Notes under the pieces: model-generated
Databases searched by the model: none
The model's input: only the letters and a program-made list of their open reading frames with translations
Told to the model about the DNA's origin: nothing
Program-made: the position numbers and the translations under genes
Shown here: in pieces, positions 25,716-34,677 of the stretch
Numbering within the stretch: the stretch's first letter is position 1
Layout: the number at the start of each line of letters is the position of its first letter
Assembly: GCA_020847695.1 (NCBI GenBank)
Contig: JADLBP010000092.1
Span: forward strand, 1-52,341
Length of the DNA: 52,341 bases
Direction of reading: 5' to 3'
Source: Planctomycetota bacterium
GTDB taxonomy: Bacteria; Planctomycetota; UBA1135; GCA-002686595

Positions 25716-25998
25716 CCAGTTGCTCGTTCTCGGGCGCTCCACACTAGCTCGCTTGTGTCGACGGCCCAAGAGCCGCTTCCGCACGCGCGCTCGAGGGTCG
25801 TCGCCGAAGACTACCCCGTCCGTTCGCCCGAGGTCGAGTTCCGTCGCGATCGACCGCCCGCGCGGCTTGGATGAATGGGCCGATCTGCGCATCGACCGCT
25901 GGGACCGTCCAGGAAAAGACCGGGTCGACTTTTCGTCCGCGAACTAGCCAGGCACACTACGCGCTTCCCTCCCCGCTCCTCGAAACCCACCCAAAGCC
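25716..25998. other. Divergent intergenic region between ribD and mdh
   Basis: 283 bp without a convincing gene. It must contain the 5' regions of both neighbours. I see no strong -35/-10 pair, FMN-riboswitch-like leader or clear inverted repeat. The mdh side is relatively A/C-rich before its ATG. Confidence 0.5.
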
Positions 25999-26994
25999 AT
26001 GACCAAGGCCCCTATTCGAGTCGCCGTCACCGGCGCTGCCGGCCAAATCGGCTACGCGCTCCTCCCCCGCATCGCGTCCGGCGCGATGTTCGGTCCCGAT
26101 CAACCCGTGATCCTGCAGCTGCTCGAGCTGCCCATCGACAAGGTGATGCAAGCCTTGAAGGGCGTCGCGATGGAGCTCGAGGACTGCGCGTTCCCGCTGC
26201 TCCGCGGCATCGTCTGCTCGAGCGACACCAAGGTCGCGTTCAAGGACGCCAACTGGTGCTTGCTCGTCGGCTCGAAGCCGCGCGGCCCGGGCATGGAGCG
26301 CAACGACCTGATCCGCGAGAACGGTCCGATCTTCGTCGGCCAGGGCCAAGCGATCGCCGAAGTCGCGGCGAAGGACGTCCGCGTCGCGGTCGTCGGCAAC
26401 CCGTGCAACACCAACGCGCTGATCGCGATGCACTCGGCGAAGGGCGTGCCCAAGGAGCGCTTCACCGCGATGACGCGCCTCGACCAGAACCGCGCGATGT
26501 CGCAGCTCGCGACCAAGGCCGGGGTGCACAGCACCGACGTCACCCAGGCGCTGATCTGGGGCAACCACAGCGCGACGCAGGTCCCCGACTACGTCAACAC
26601 TTTGATCAAGGGCAAGCCCGCCAACGAAGTGATCAAGGACGAAGCGTGGCTCAAGGGCGAGTTCTTCAAGACCGTCCAACAGCGCGGCGCGGCGATCATC
26701 GCGGCGCGGGGCTCGTCGAGCGCGTTCTCGGCGGCGAGCGCGCTGGTCGATCACGTCCACGACCTGCACTTCGCGACGCCTCCGGGCGAGTGGCGCTCGG
26801 TCTGCGTCGTCAGCGACGGCTCGTACGGCGTGCCCGTCGGGCTGATCAGCTCGTTCCCGGTCACCTCCGACGGCAAGGGCGGCTGGAAGATCGTCCAGGG
26901 TCTCCCGCTCGATCCGTTCGTGAAGGAGAAGATCGCCGCGACCGTCAAGGAACTCGAAGGCGAGCGCGCGGTCGTCGCCGACCTCTTGAAGTGA
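25999..26994 (+). CDS. mdh: Malate dehydrogenase
   Basis: NAD-dependent interconversion of malate and oxaloacetate in the TCA cycle. The 331-residue product is of the LDH/MDH type 2 class: [16 protein letters not shown] for NAD binding, [12 protein letters not shown] with the substrate-binding arginine, [10 protein letters not shown], and [11 protein letters not shown] with the catalytic His. Length is normal for this class. The DinB-like gene starts 4 nt after the stop, so the two are probably co-transcribed. Confidence 0.96.
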   Translation: MTKAPIRVAVTGAAGQIGYALLPRIASGAMFGPDQPVILQLLELPIDKVMQALKGVAMELEDCAFPLLRGIVCSSDTKVAFKDANWCLLVGSKPRGPGMERNDLIRENGPIFVGQGQAIAEVAAKDVRVAVVGNPCNTNALIAMHSAKGVPKERFTAMTRLDQNRAMSQLATKAGVHSTDVTQALIWGNHSATQVPDYVNTLIKGKPANEVIKDEAWLKGEFFKTVQQRGAAIIAARGSSSAFSAASALVDHVHDLHFATPPGEWRSVCVVSDGSYGVPVGLISSFPVTSDGKGGWKIVQGLPLDPFVKEKIAATVKELEGERAVVADLLK

Positions 26995-26998
26995 TCCG

Positions 26999-27466
26999 AT
27001 GGACGCGCGCGCGCACTACCGGCGCCTGTTCGCCTACGAAGCGTGGGCGAACCGCGAGGTGCTGACGAGCCTGGCGCGCGCGACCGAGGTTCCGCCGAAG
27101 GCGCTCGGGAGGCTGTCACACCTCCTGAGCGCCGGAGGTCTCTGGCTCGAACGCCTGCGCGGGCTGCCGCAGACGGCGCCGGTGTGGCCGACGCCGGAGC
27201 TCGTGCGCTGCGCGGAGGAGCACGCGCGGCTCGCGCGCGAATGGGGCGCGTTCGTCGAGGCGCTCGACGACTCGGTGCTCGCGCGCGAGGTGAAGTACGT
27301 CAACACCAAGGGTGAGCCTTGGTCCAGTCGGGTCGGCGACGTGCTCGATCACGTGTTGGCGCACTCGGCGTACCACCGCGGCCAGATCGCGAGCGACCTG
27401 CGCTCCGCCGGGCTGGTGCCCGCGACGACCGATCTGATCCACGCCGCGCGCAACGGCCTGATCTGA
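26999..27466 (+). CDS. DinB-like four-helix-bundle protein
   Basis: 155 residues with the DinB/YfiT metal-dependent fold. The N-terminal FAYEAWANREVL, the first His in RLSHLLSAGGLWLERL and the C-terminal HVLAHSAYHRGQI supply the three-histidine metal site. Members include thiol-dependent transferases and many proteins of unknown role; DinB here is unrelated to DNA polymerase IV. It is placed directly after mdh and converges with the SGNH gene with only 5 nt between stops. Confidence 0.85.
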   Translation: MDARAHYRRLFAYEAWANREVLTSLARATEVPPKALGRLSHLLSAGGLWLERLRGLPQTAPVWPTPELVRCAEEHARLAREWGAFVEALDDSVLAREVKYVNTKGEPWSSRVGDVLDHVLAHSAYHRGQIASDLRSAGLVPATTDLIHAARNGLI

Positions 27467-27471
27467 GCGCG

Positions 27472-28593
27472 TCAGTTCGCCGGCACGAGCTTCAGCTCGA
27501 GGATCCGGTCCGCGAGGAAGCGACCGATCATGTCCGAGCCCTTGTCGGTCGGGTGGACTTCATGTTGGAACAGGTCGTCGGGCTTCTTGCCGGCGGCGAG
27601 CTGGTCCGCGAGCGCGTCCTCGAGGTGCTTCGCCGTGTCGACTAGCGGCACCCCTTCGGAGCTCGCGACCTCACGCAGGATCTCGCGGCAACGCAGTAGT
27701 CCCGCCTTCTGCGCTTGGTACGACGACGCGGGCTCGATGTCGCTGAAGCGCATCGCTTGTGTCGAGAGCAACACCTGAGACCCATGCTCGCGCGCGACCG
27801 AGACGATGCTCTTCAGGTTGCGCCGGAAGTTCGCGAAGCCGCGCTCGGCGTCGGTCGGCTGCGCGTAGTCGTCTGCGTACTTCCCGAAGTCGACGATCAC
27901 GTACGAGCCGAGGTTCCCCTGCTTCGTGAGCCAGTCCGTTCCGTAGCGACGCCAGGTCAGGTACAGACGACTCGATTCGGCGAGCTCGTCGATCGCCGAC
28001 TTGCGCACCACGGGCCAAACCGTGCGCCAGTGCTGATTGTCGTTCCGGCAACCCGGGTACAGCGCGCAGCGCATGTCGTTGATCGACTCGTAGACGAGCA
28101 CCAGATCCGGTTCGAAGTCGACGAGCCTGAGCTCGAGGTTGATCAGCATCTCGAACGTCGAGTAACCGCGACAGCCGCCGTTGATCACTTCGACCTTGCG
28201 CGCGAGTCCGGCCTCGTTGAGGTACTTCTCCATCCGCACCGACCACACAGCGTCGTCTCGTGACTCGCTCTGCCCATAGACCGACGACCCGCCGATCGTG
28301 ACGATCCGGAACGTGCCCTGCGGCTTGGCATACGTCGTCTCGCGACCTCGGAAGCCGAGCGAGTTGTGCGAGACCTGCTGGGCGTACGACGGCGTCGGCT
28401 CGTGCCTGTAGTTCGGTTTCGGTGCGTACGCGAGATACGGGTGAGCCTGGACGTTCGCTTCGAGCACCTGTGCGCCGATCGGATCGAGCGCTTCGGGGCG
28501 TAGCGCAGCCACCCAACCGGAGCGCGCGACGAGCTCGAAGATCGCGACGAACGCGAGGAGCGAGAAGAACGAGATCAGACAACCGCGCTTCAT
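27472..28593 (-). CDS. Membrane-anchored SGNH/GDSL-family hydrolase
   Basis: 373 residues with an N-terminal membrane anchor (about 5-24). The SGNH blocks are visible: TIGGSSVYGQ with the probable nucleophile Ser in block I, ESINDMR with the block III Asn, and VHPTDKGSDM near the C-terminus with the catalytic His. Such proteins often deacylate or deacetylate polysaccharides or lipids at the cell surface; the substrate is unknown. The ATG at 28591-28593 starts directly at the anchor. An inverted repeat lies 33 nt upstream. Confidence 0.82.
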   Translation of the reverse strand: MKRGCLISFFSLLAFVAIFELVARSGWVAALRPEALDPIGAQVLEANVQAHPYLAYAPKPNYRHEPTPSYAQQVSHNSLGFRGRETTYAKPQGTFRIVTIGGSSVYGQSESRDDAVWSVRMEKYLNEAGLARKVEVINGGCRGYSTFEMLINLELRLVDFEPDLVLVYESINDMRCALYPGCRNDNQHWRTVWPVVRKSAIDELAESSRLYLTWRRYGTDWLTKQGNLGSYVIVDFGKYADDYAQPTDAERGFANFRRNLKSIVSVAREHGSQVLLSTQAMRFSDIEPASSYQAQKAGLLRCREILREVASSEGVPLVDTAKHLEDALADQLAAGKKPDDLFQHEVHPTDKGSDMIGRFLADRILELKLVPAN

Positions 28594-28875
28594 CCGCCTA
28601 GCGTCGCGTGTCGCACGCGCGCGGACAAGGGGCGACGCCCTTGGCCCGCGATTTGTGAAAGGACCGACGCTCCGTGACAACCCGCTCGGCACCCGCGAAG
28701 CAACCCGCTCGCGCCGAACGCCCTGCAACGCCCCGCGAACGCGGAGGACGGAAGCAGGCGAACGGCGCGTGCGCCGGAAGCGATCCGCGGCGGGCTGTGC
28801 GGGATCGGCTCAATCCGGCGCAAGTGGCGCGCGGACCGGCTCGGACAGCCCAAGACCCTCCCAAAGGCCCACCCG
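28594..28875. other. Divergent intergenic region with a 6-bp inverted repeat
   Basis: 282 bp between the SGNH gene and the exported-protein gene at 28876. The only structure I can name is CAAGGG (28626-28631) and CCCTTG (28638-28643) around a 6-nt centre, which could be an operator or a small hairpin. The rest is GC-rich without a convincing promoter pair. Confidence 0.4.
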
Positions 28876-30633
28876 ATGTTGCTCCCGATCCTCGTCTCGG
28901 TCCTCCCGGTCTTCAGCGAGCCCGCGACGTCGTCCGGCCCCGCGAGCACCGATCTCCTGCGCTTCGTGCCGCGCGACGCGCTCTTGGTCGCGCACACCGC
29001 GCCGCTCGACACGCTGCGCGCCGACGTCCGCGCCAACGCATGGTGGCAACTCGCCACGGACCCGACGTTCGCGTCGCTGTGGCAGCACGTCGAAGCGCAG
29101 AACGCCGAGCTCGCCTCTCAGCTCGACGGCCTCGACCCGCGAGTGCTCTGCGAGTCGATCCACGGCCAAACCGCGATGTTCGTCGCCAGCGACGCGACGC
29201 TCGATCACGCGACCATCGGTTTCCTCGTCGAGCCGGGAGCCGACGCGACGGGCTTCGATGCGTTCGTCTCCGCCGTGCGCACGAAGGTCAGTGTGCACCT
29301 GCGCGCCGAGCAGGACTCGCACGCCGGGATCACGTACGAGCTCTGGGGTTCGAAGTCCTCGGACACCGACGTTGCCACGGGAGACGATCCGTCGGGTGTC
29401 GCCTTCGTGCGCTGCGGCGGCGTCGCGGCGCTGCTCGTCGACGAGGATGCCTCCGAGTTGCGCGCCGCTGCGCACGGTCTGATCGACCGCGTGCAGGCGG
29501 GCGGCGTCGAGCCGAGCATGGCGACGCACCCCGGACTGCTCGAAGCCCGCGGCCAAGCGCACGGCCAAGCTCGCGCCGAGTTCTTCCTCGACCTCGCACC
29601 GATCGGACGCAAGGCGCTCGCGGAAGCCGGCTCCGACGACGCGGGCGGCCGCTGGGTGCGCGAGCTCGGCCTCGCCGACATGCGCTGGGTCCATGCGCGC
29701 GCGGACTTCGGCTCCGGCGAGAACCTCGACCTCGAGGTCGCGGTCAAGCTGTCGCCGACCGGCGCGCTGACCTCGTGGCTCAGCGCGCTGCACGTGCCGA
29801 GCTCGAAGCTCCACGCGAAGATCCCCGCGGACGCCGTCGGTCTCTCGCTCGCCGGCTTCGACGTCCACGGTCTGTGGAACGACGTCTGGGCGACGTTCGG
29901 CCGCGTCGACGAGCAGGAACAAGCGTCCGCGCAGCGCCAGCTCGCCCAGGTCTCGCAAGCGATGGGCGGCCTCGATTTCGAGCGCGACGTCATCAGCCAG
30001 TTCAGCGGCGAGTTCGCCTCGTTCACGCTCGAAGTCCCGAAGGAAGAGGCCGCCGCGGTGCTCGGCATGGGCATGTTCGGGGGCGTGACCGAGGCCCAGC
30101 TCGACGGGCTCCCGTCGCTCGGCGAGGTCTTCGTGATCGGCGTGCGCGATCCGCTCGCGCTCGAAGGCACTCTGGAGGAGCTCTTCGGCTTGATCGGCAT
30201 CGGCGAACTGATCGCGAGCGATGACGTCGAAGGCCAAGAGGTCTACTACGCGGAGCTCGGCGACTCCGCGCGCATGTCGTGGTGGTTCGGCAACGACTGC
30301 GTCGCGCTCTCCGCCTACCCGACCGCGCTGCGCAAGACGGTCGTCCACGCCGGCAAGACCGGTGCGCCGTCCGCGGCCACCGACCCGCGCTTCGCCAAGG
30401 CGCTCGCGGAGAACTCCGACGCGTGCTCGCTGTCGATCGCGAGCACGCCGACGATGATCAAGTCGGTCGGCGGAGTCGTGCAGTACCTGATGTCGATGGA
30501 GGACGCCGCGCTCGCCGGCGCCGTTTCCGCGGTCGATTGGAAGGCGTTGGTCGACCGCTACGTGAAGGGCACGACCACCTGCACGGTTCGCCACCAAGGC
30601 GGCGAGCTGCGCATGCACCTGCGCACGCGCTGA
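28876..30633 (+). CDS. Probable exported protein of unknown function (DUF3352-like layout)
   Basis: 585 residues. A short hydrophobic start without basic residues (MLLPILVSVLPVFSEP) could be a poor signal peptide. The phrase LLRFVPRDALLVAHTAPLDTL, followed by a long alternation of beta strands and helices, resembles proteins in which a lipid-bound or surface domain begins with a PADA-like motif (DUF3352 type). That likeness is by eye only. There are no catalytic motifs and few cysteines. It converges with miaB with 4 nt between stops. I cannot assign a function. Confidence 0.6.
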   Translation: MLLPILVSVLPVFSEPATSSGPASTDLLRFVPRDALLVAHTAPLDTLRADVRANAWWQLATDPTFASLWQHVEAQNAELASQLDGLDPRVLCESIHGQTAMFVASDATLDHATIGFLVEPGADATGFDAFVSAVRTKVSVHLRAEQDSHAGITYELWGSKSSDTDVATGDDPSGVAFVRCGGVAALLVDEDASELRAAAHGLIDRVQAGGVEPSMATHPGLLEARGQAHGQARAEFFLDLAPIGRKALAEAGSDDAGGRWVRELGLADMRWVHARADFGSGENLDLEVAVKLSPTGALTSWLSALHVPSSKLHAKIPADAVGLSLAGFDVHGLWNDVWATFGRVDEQEQASAQRQLAQVSQAMGGLDFERDVISQFSGEFASFTLEVPKEEAAAVLGMGMFGGVTEAQLDGLPSLGEVFVIGVRDPLALEGTLEELFGLIGIGELIASDDVEGQEVYYAELGDSARMSWWFGNDCVALSAYPTALRKTVVHAGKTGAPSAATDPRFAKALAENSDACSLSIASTPTMIKSVGGVVQYLMSMEDAALAGAVSAVDWKALVDRYVKGTTTCTVRHQGGELRMHLRTR

Positions 30634-30637
30634 GGAG

Positions 30638-32065
30638 TCAGACTCTCTTCGCGAACAAACCGAACGAGGTCGCGTCGGTGGGCTCGAGCTCGAGCACGGT
30701 GCCGATCGACGCGTCCTCGCCGGCGAAGCTGATCGGTAGGTTGTGGAACGAGCGCGCGACGAGGAGTCCGCGCTCGTTCTTGCCTTCGACGAAGGCCTGC
30801 ACGCGCTTGCCGATCCACCCTTGGAGCCGCAGCAGCTGCGTGCGCTCGGCGGTGCGCAGCAGGCGTTGGTTGCGCTCGGTCTTCGTCGCTTCGGGCACGT
30901 CGTCGACCAGCGCTTCGCCTGCATGCGTGTCCGGCCGCGGGCTGTACTTGAACACGTAGTTCTGGACGTAGGCCTGCTCGGCGAGCCAACGCTCGCTCGC
31001 CTCGAAGTCCTCGTCGGTCTCGCCCGGGAATCCGACGATCCAGTCGGTGCCGAGCTCGATGTCGGGCACCGCGTCGCGCAGCAGGCTCAACCGATCGCGA
31101 TACAGCTCGGTCGTGTAGCCGCGCTTCATCGCGCGCAGGATGCGATCCGAGCCCGACTGCACGGGGAGCGGAAAGAAGCGATCGACCTTCGGGCACTCGG
31201 CGATCGCGCGCGCGAGCGCCGGCGTGACGTAGGCCGCGTGCCCTGTGATCATCCGGATGCGCACGAGCCCGTCGAGCTGCTGCAGGCGGTAGAGGACGTC
31301 GGCGAGGCTCGGCCGCCCCTGGCGCCCGAGGTGCTTGGGCTCGTTCGGGCCGGGAGCCGCGAGATCCTCGCCGTAGCTGTTGATCGTCTGCCCGAGCAGC
31401 GTGATCACCTGCGCACCTTGCGCCACCATCCAACGCGCTTCGGCCTCGAGTTCGTCGAGCGGACGGCTGAGCACGCGCCCGCGCGTCTTGGGCACGACGC
31501 AGAACGTGCAGTTCAGGTCGCAGCCGCGCATCACGGCGAGGTAGCCGAGCCGTCCGCCGGTGTACGGCTCACCTTCGCGATCGTCGTCGGGTTGCTCGCC
31601 GAGCGAGAGCGCGATCACGCGCGCCTTCTTCGGCGCGAGACCGTTCGCGCGACGCTGCCGCAGCTCGGCGACCATGTCCGGCAAGTTGTGGAACGCGCGG
31701 GTACCGACGACCAGATCGACGTGGCCCGCCCGCCGGAAGATCTCCTCGCCGACGCGCTGCGCCATGCAGCCGAGCACGCCGATGACGAGCTCGGGGCGGG
31801 TCTCCTTGCGACGCTTCAGCTCGCCGATCCAGGAGAACACGCGCTCCTCCGCGTGATCGCGCACCGAGCAGGTGTTGAAGAGCAGCACGTCCGCTTCGTC
31901 CGCTTCGCCGACGATCCGATAGCCGTGGCGTTGGAAGCGGCCCTCGACCAGCAGCGAGTCGTACTTGTTCATCTGGCAGCCGAACGTGACCACGTGCACC
32001 TTGGGTGCCGTGGCATCGACGTCCGCGTTCGTGCCGGAACGGGATTGGACTCGCGGAAGGCTCAT
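30638..32065 (-). CDS. miaB: tRNA-2-methylthio-N6-dimethylallyladenosine synthase
   Basis: Radical-SAM methylthiotransferase modifying A37 of tRNAs that read codons starting with U. The 475-residue protein has the N-terminal UPF0004 cysteines C30, C66 and C100, the radical-SAM CxxxCxxC at 182-189 (CDLNCTFC), and a C-terminal TRAM domain. The first 20 residues are a variable extension. The ATG at 32063-32065 is followed by the conserved strand VHVVTFGCQMN. It is divergent from the hotdog thioesterase. Confidence 0.93.
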   Translation of the reverse strand: MSLPRVQSRSGTNADVDATAPKVHVVTFGCQMNKYDSLLVEGRFQRHGYRIVGEADEADVLLFNTCSVRDHAEERVFSWIGELKRRKETRPELVIGVLGCMAQRVGEEIFRRAGHVDLVVGTRAFHNLPDMVAELRQRRANGLAPKKARVIALSLGEQPDDDREGEPYTGGRLGYLAVMRGCDLNCTFCVVPKTRGRVLSRPLDELEAEARWMVAQGAQVITLLGQTINSYGEDLAAPGPNEPKHLGRQGRPSLADVLYRLQQLDGLVRIRMITGHAAYVTPALARAIAECPKVDRFFPLPVQSGSDRILRAMKRGYTTELYRDRLSLLRDAVPDIELGTDWIVGFPGETDEDFEASERWLAEQAYVQNYVFKYSPRPDTHAGEALVDDVPEATKTERNQRLLRTAERTQLLRLQGWIGKRVQAFVEGKNERGLLVARSFHNLPISFAGEDASIGTVLELEPTDATSFGLFAKRV

Positions 32066-32157
32066 CGGGGGACGGAGGGCGGAGGATTCTGACAGCTCGC
32101 GCTCGCCCCCGCCACCGCGGGGCGCTCGGCGACCGCGCGTCGCGCCCGGCGCAGCCG

Positions 32158-32186
32158 TTGCGGCGGCCGCCGCGGGCCCCTAGGCT
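32158..32186 (+). promoter_or_regulatory. Promoter giving a leaderless thioesterase transcript
   Basis: TTGCGG (32158-32163) and TAGGCT (32181-32186) are 17 bp apart. The -10-like box ends 7 nt before the ATG at 32194, so the predicted transcription start coincides with the start codon. No Shine-Dalgarno is present, consistent with leaderless translation. Confidence 0.45.
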
Positions 32187-32193
32187 CGCCGCG

Positions 32194-32655
32194 ATGAGCG
32201 AATTCCTCCAAGACCGCTACGCGCCGAACAATCGCTGCTTCGGTTGCGGCCCTGCGAACGAGAAGGGCCTGCGCATCAAGAGCCGCGTCGAGGGCTCGGT
32301 CGTCGTCTGCGACTGGATGCCGGAGCCCCACCACGAGGCGTTCACCGGCATGCTAAACGGCGGCATCCTCGGCGCGCTGCTCGACTGCCATTCGAACTGG
32401 ACCGCCGCGTGGCACCTCATGCGGCAGGCGGGCGCGAATGAACCGCCTTCGACGGTCACCGCGGAGTTCCACGTCAAGCTGAAGCGTCCGACGCCGTCGA
32501 CGTTGCCCGTGCGCCTCGAAGCGCGCGTCGTCGAGTCGACCGCCGACCGAGCGACGATCGAAGCCACCGTCGAGTCCTCCGGCGTGGTCACCGCGACCTG
32601 CCGCGGGGTCTTCGTCGCAGTGCAAGAAGGGCATCCGGCCTACCATCGCTGGTGA
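32194..32655 (+). CDS. Hotdog-fold thioesterase, PaaI-like
   Basis: 153 residues with the hotdog helix and strand around HEAFTGMLNGGILGALLDCHS and the strand STVTAEFHVKLKRPTP, as in PaaI/YbgC-type acyl-CoA thioesterases. The N-terminal NNRCFGCGPANEKGLRI is also typical of this sub-group. The substrate cannot be read from the sequence. The small lipoprotein gene follows, its ATG 72 nt after this stop, and the two may share a transcript. Confidence 0.8.
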   Translation: MSEFLQDRYAPNNRCFGCGPANEKGLRIKSRVEGSVVVCDWMPEPHHEAFTGMLNGGILGALLDCHSNWTAAWHLMRQAGANEPPSTVTAEFHVKLKRPTPSTLPVRLEARVVESTADRATIEATVESSGVVTATCRGVFVAVQEGHPAYHRW

Positions 32656-32726
32656 GCGAAACGGCACGAGCGTTGCCTTCCGCTCCTCCGTCGCGGCCTC
32701 GACCGCCGCATCGCGAGGAGTTCCCC

Positions 32727-33434
32727 ATGCGCCACGTGCCCCACGCTTCGAAGTTCGCCGTTCTCGTGCTCGCCGCGTTCGCGGCCGGTTGCCACGGCGA
32801 GGATTGCCACGGTTGCGGCTACGAAGGCGATCCCTTCGTCTACGAGGACGAGCCGAACGACCAGGCCTGCTGCGCGAACGACTTCGGCACGCTCGCGCCG
32901 TACGAGTCGCTCGCGATCCGCGGCAGCCTGCCCGCCTCCGTCCCGGACTTCTTCGACGGTTTTGCGTTCCACTCCGCGCAAGCGATCGACGTGCGCGTCG
33001 AGCTGGTCAGCGACGACCCGCACGCCGACTTCGACCTCTGCATCTACGATCCGCTGATCGGCGACTACGTCGCGTGCTTCGAGACCGGCGCGCACCCCGA
33101 GGTAGGGCTCTTCTCCGTGCTCGAAGCCGGCCGCGAGTTCCACGTGGTGGTGACCCCCTACAGCGGCACCGGCGGCTACACGCTGTACGTCGACGCGTTC
33201 CCGATCTCGCTCGCAGCGCCGGCGACGGAGGGCGGCGCGATCACCGCCGAGCAGCAAGCGGGCGAGCGCCGCGAGCGCGCGCACGACCTCGCCGACTACC
33301 ACCCCGAAGTCGCGGTCAGCGCGCCCGCGGTCGAGCGGCTCGAGCTCGCCGGCTACACCGAGCTGATCGAGGTCGACGACCGAGGCGAGGTCCGCCGAAC
33401 CCGGCTCCCGATCGTCCGCCCCACCGCACGGTGA
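32727..33434 (+). CDS. Cys-rich lipoprotein with a PPC-like beta domain
   Basis: 235 residues. The lipobox FAAGC puts the lipidated Cys at 22, followed by more cysteines (GEDCHGCGY, QACCAND). Residues of about 55-165 resemble the pre-peptidase C-terminal (PPC) beta-sandwich: EDEPND, then FFDGFAF, and later GGYTLYVDAF. A helical Glu/Arg-rich end follows. It is probably surface-exposed; function unknown. The ATG at 32727 has GAGGAG at 32715-32720 and starts the signal peptide; the in-frame GTG at 32652 was rejected. A strong terminator follows. Confidence 0.7.
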   Translation: MRHVPHASKFAVLVLAAFAAGCHGEDCHGCGYEGDPFVYEDEPNDQACCANDFGTLAPYESLAIRGSLPASVPDFFDGFAFHSAQAIDVRVELVSDDPHADFDLCIYDPLIGDYVACFETGAHPEVGLFSVLEAGREFHVVVTPYSGTGGYTLYVDAFPISLAAPATEGGAITAEQQAGERRERAHDLADYHPEVAVSAPAVERLELAGYTELIEVDDRGEVRRTRLPIVRPTAR

Positions 33435-33456
33435 GCGCCGCTCCTGGACGCCCCTT

Positions 33457-33502
33457 CCGGGCGCCGCCCCTCTTCGGAGGGTCGGCGCCCGGAGCCATTT
33501 TT
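33457..33502 (+). terminator. Intrinsic terminator after the lipoprotein gene
   Basis: A perfect 10-bp arm CCGGGCGCCG (33457-33466) pairs with CGGCGCCCGG (33483-33492). Inside it, CCCTC and GAGGG pair around a TTCG tetraloop. TTTTT follows at 33498-33502, five nt after the stem. This is the clearest rho-independent terminator in the window. Confidence 0.8.
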
Positions 33503-33540
33503 CGGGAAGAAGCCCGCGGAAGCGCCGTCCAAGGGCGCGC

Positions 33541-33867
33541 ATGAAGCTTTCCCTGATCGCCGTCGGCGCGCTCGGCTGCCTCGCCTACTTCGGGAACCTG
33601 ATCCCGGGGGTGGGCGGCACCGAGTCGCGCGCGACGGACGCACAGGTCGCCTACTTCGCGAGCGGCAAGCCCAAGAGCTCGGTGACCTGGATCGACGGCC
33701 GACGGCACGGTCCGGCGGAAGGCTGGTACGCCGACGGCACCCTGCGCGAGAGCGGTGAGTACGTCGAGGGTGAGCGCTCCGGACGTTGGAGCTTCTGGCG
33801 TGAGGACGGCTCGCTCGACCCCGCGCAGAGCGGTGTGTACGAGCACGGTCGCAAGGTCGCCGACTGA
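33541..33867 (+). CDS. Small exported MORN-repeat-like protein
   Basis: 108 residues. An N-terminal hydrophobic segment (about 3-20) suggests export or anchoring. Residues 40-100 contain toxin-antitoxin YwqK/MORN-like repeats with a pattern such as GRRHGPAEGWYADGTLRESG followed by GERSGRWSFWREDGSLD. These repeats are short beta hairpins found in diverse bacterial surface proteins. It begins 38 nt after the terminator, so it needs its own promoter, which I could not identify. It converges with the ABC permease with 10 nt between stops. Confidence 0.65.
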   Translation: MKLSLIAVGALGCLAYFGNLIPGVGGTESRATDAQVAYFASGKPKSSVTWIDGRRHGPAEGWYADGTLRESGEYVEGERSGRWSFWREDGSLDPAQSGVYEHGRKVAD

Positions 33868-33877
33868 CCGCGGACGC

Positions 33878-34669
33878 TCAGGAAAGCGCCGACTCGTAGC
33901 GGCGGAACGACGCCCGCCACGCGCGGAACACGCCGAGTCCTAGCAGGACGAGCCACGCGGAGTGCGCCGCCGCTTCCAGCGGGCCGATGCGCCCGAGCAC
34001 CATCGCCGCCGGGAAGTGCGTCAAGACACCGACCGGCACGACCAGCAGCAAGAACTGCTTCACGCGTCTCCCGAAGACGTCGAGCGGCCGCTCGATCGGA
34101 CCGAGGAAGAGCTCGTACGCGAACATCCCGAGGTCGGAGTTCACCAGGTAGAACTCCGCGATCGAGAAGAGCACGGTGACGACGACTCGCGCCCACCAGC
34201 ACAGCGCGATCGCCCACGGCAAGATCAGCCACGTGCGCGGCTCGGCGAGGATCCCCGCGCTGTGGAGAGCCCACACCAGATACCCCGCCGCGATCGCGCC
34301 GTTGACGCAGGCCTCGAGCGAGAAGCTCTGGAAGAAGTAGAGGAAGATCGGCGACGCCGGTCGCACGCGGATCGGATCGAGGTTGCCGTCCTTCAGGTCT
34401 CGTCCGAAGTGCCAGGACTTCCCCATCCACGCCATCCAGAGTGCGTCGGAGACGAACAGGAACGACAGGAAGACCCGCAGCTCCGGCAAGGACCAACCGG
34501 CTAGCGACTGGGTGTGCAGCATCAGCATCTCGAACACCGAGACGTGCGTCGCATACCAGACGGTGTCCATCACGATCTGCGAGACGAACTCGACGCGGAA
34601 CTGGGTCTTGCGCGCGACGCCCATGCGCGCGAACTGACGCCCGATCCGCAAGTGCTGCACGAAGCTCAT
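33878..34669 (-). CDS. ABC-2 type exporter permease (second permease)
   Basis: 263-residue membrane protein with about six hydrophobic helices, of the COG3694-like ABC-2 permease type. It is the last gene of a three-gene exporter: ATPase, permease, permease, all minus strand and tightly spaced. Such pairs of unequal permeases with one ATPase move unknown substrates outward. The ATG at 34667-34669 lies 8 nt after the stop of the first permease. Confidence 0.8.
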   Translation of the reverse strand: MSFVQHLRIGRQFARMGVARKTQFRVEFVSQIVMDTVWYATHVSVFEMLMLHTQSLAGWSLPELRVFLSFLFVSDALWMAWMGKSWHFGRDLKDGNLDPIRVRPASPIFLYFFQSFSLEACVNGAIAAGYLVWALHSAGILAEPRTWLILPWAIALCWWARVVVTVLFSIAEFYLVNSDLGMFAYELFLGPIERPLDVFGRRVKQFLLLVVPVGVLTHFPAAMVLGRIGPLEAAAHSAWLVLLGLGVFRAWRASFRRYESALS

Positions 34670-34677
34670 GGCGACGC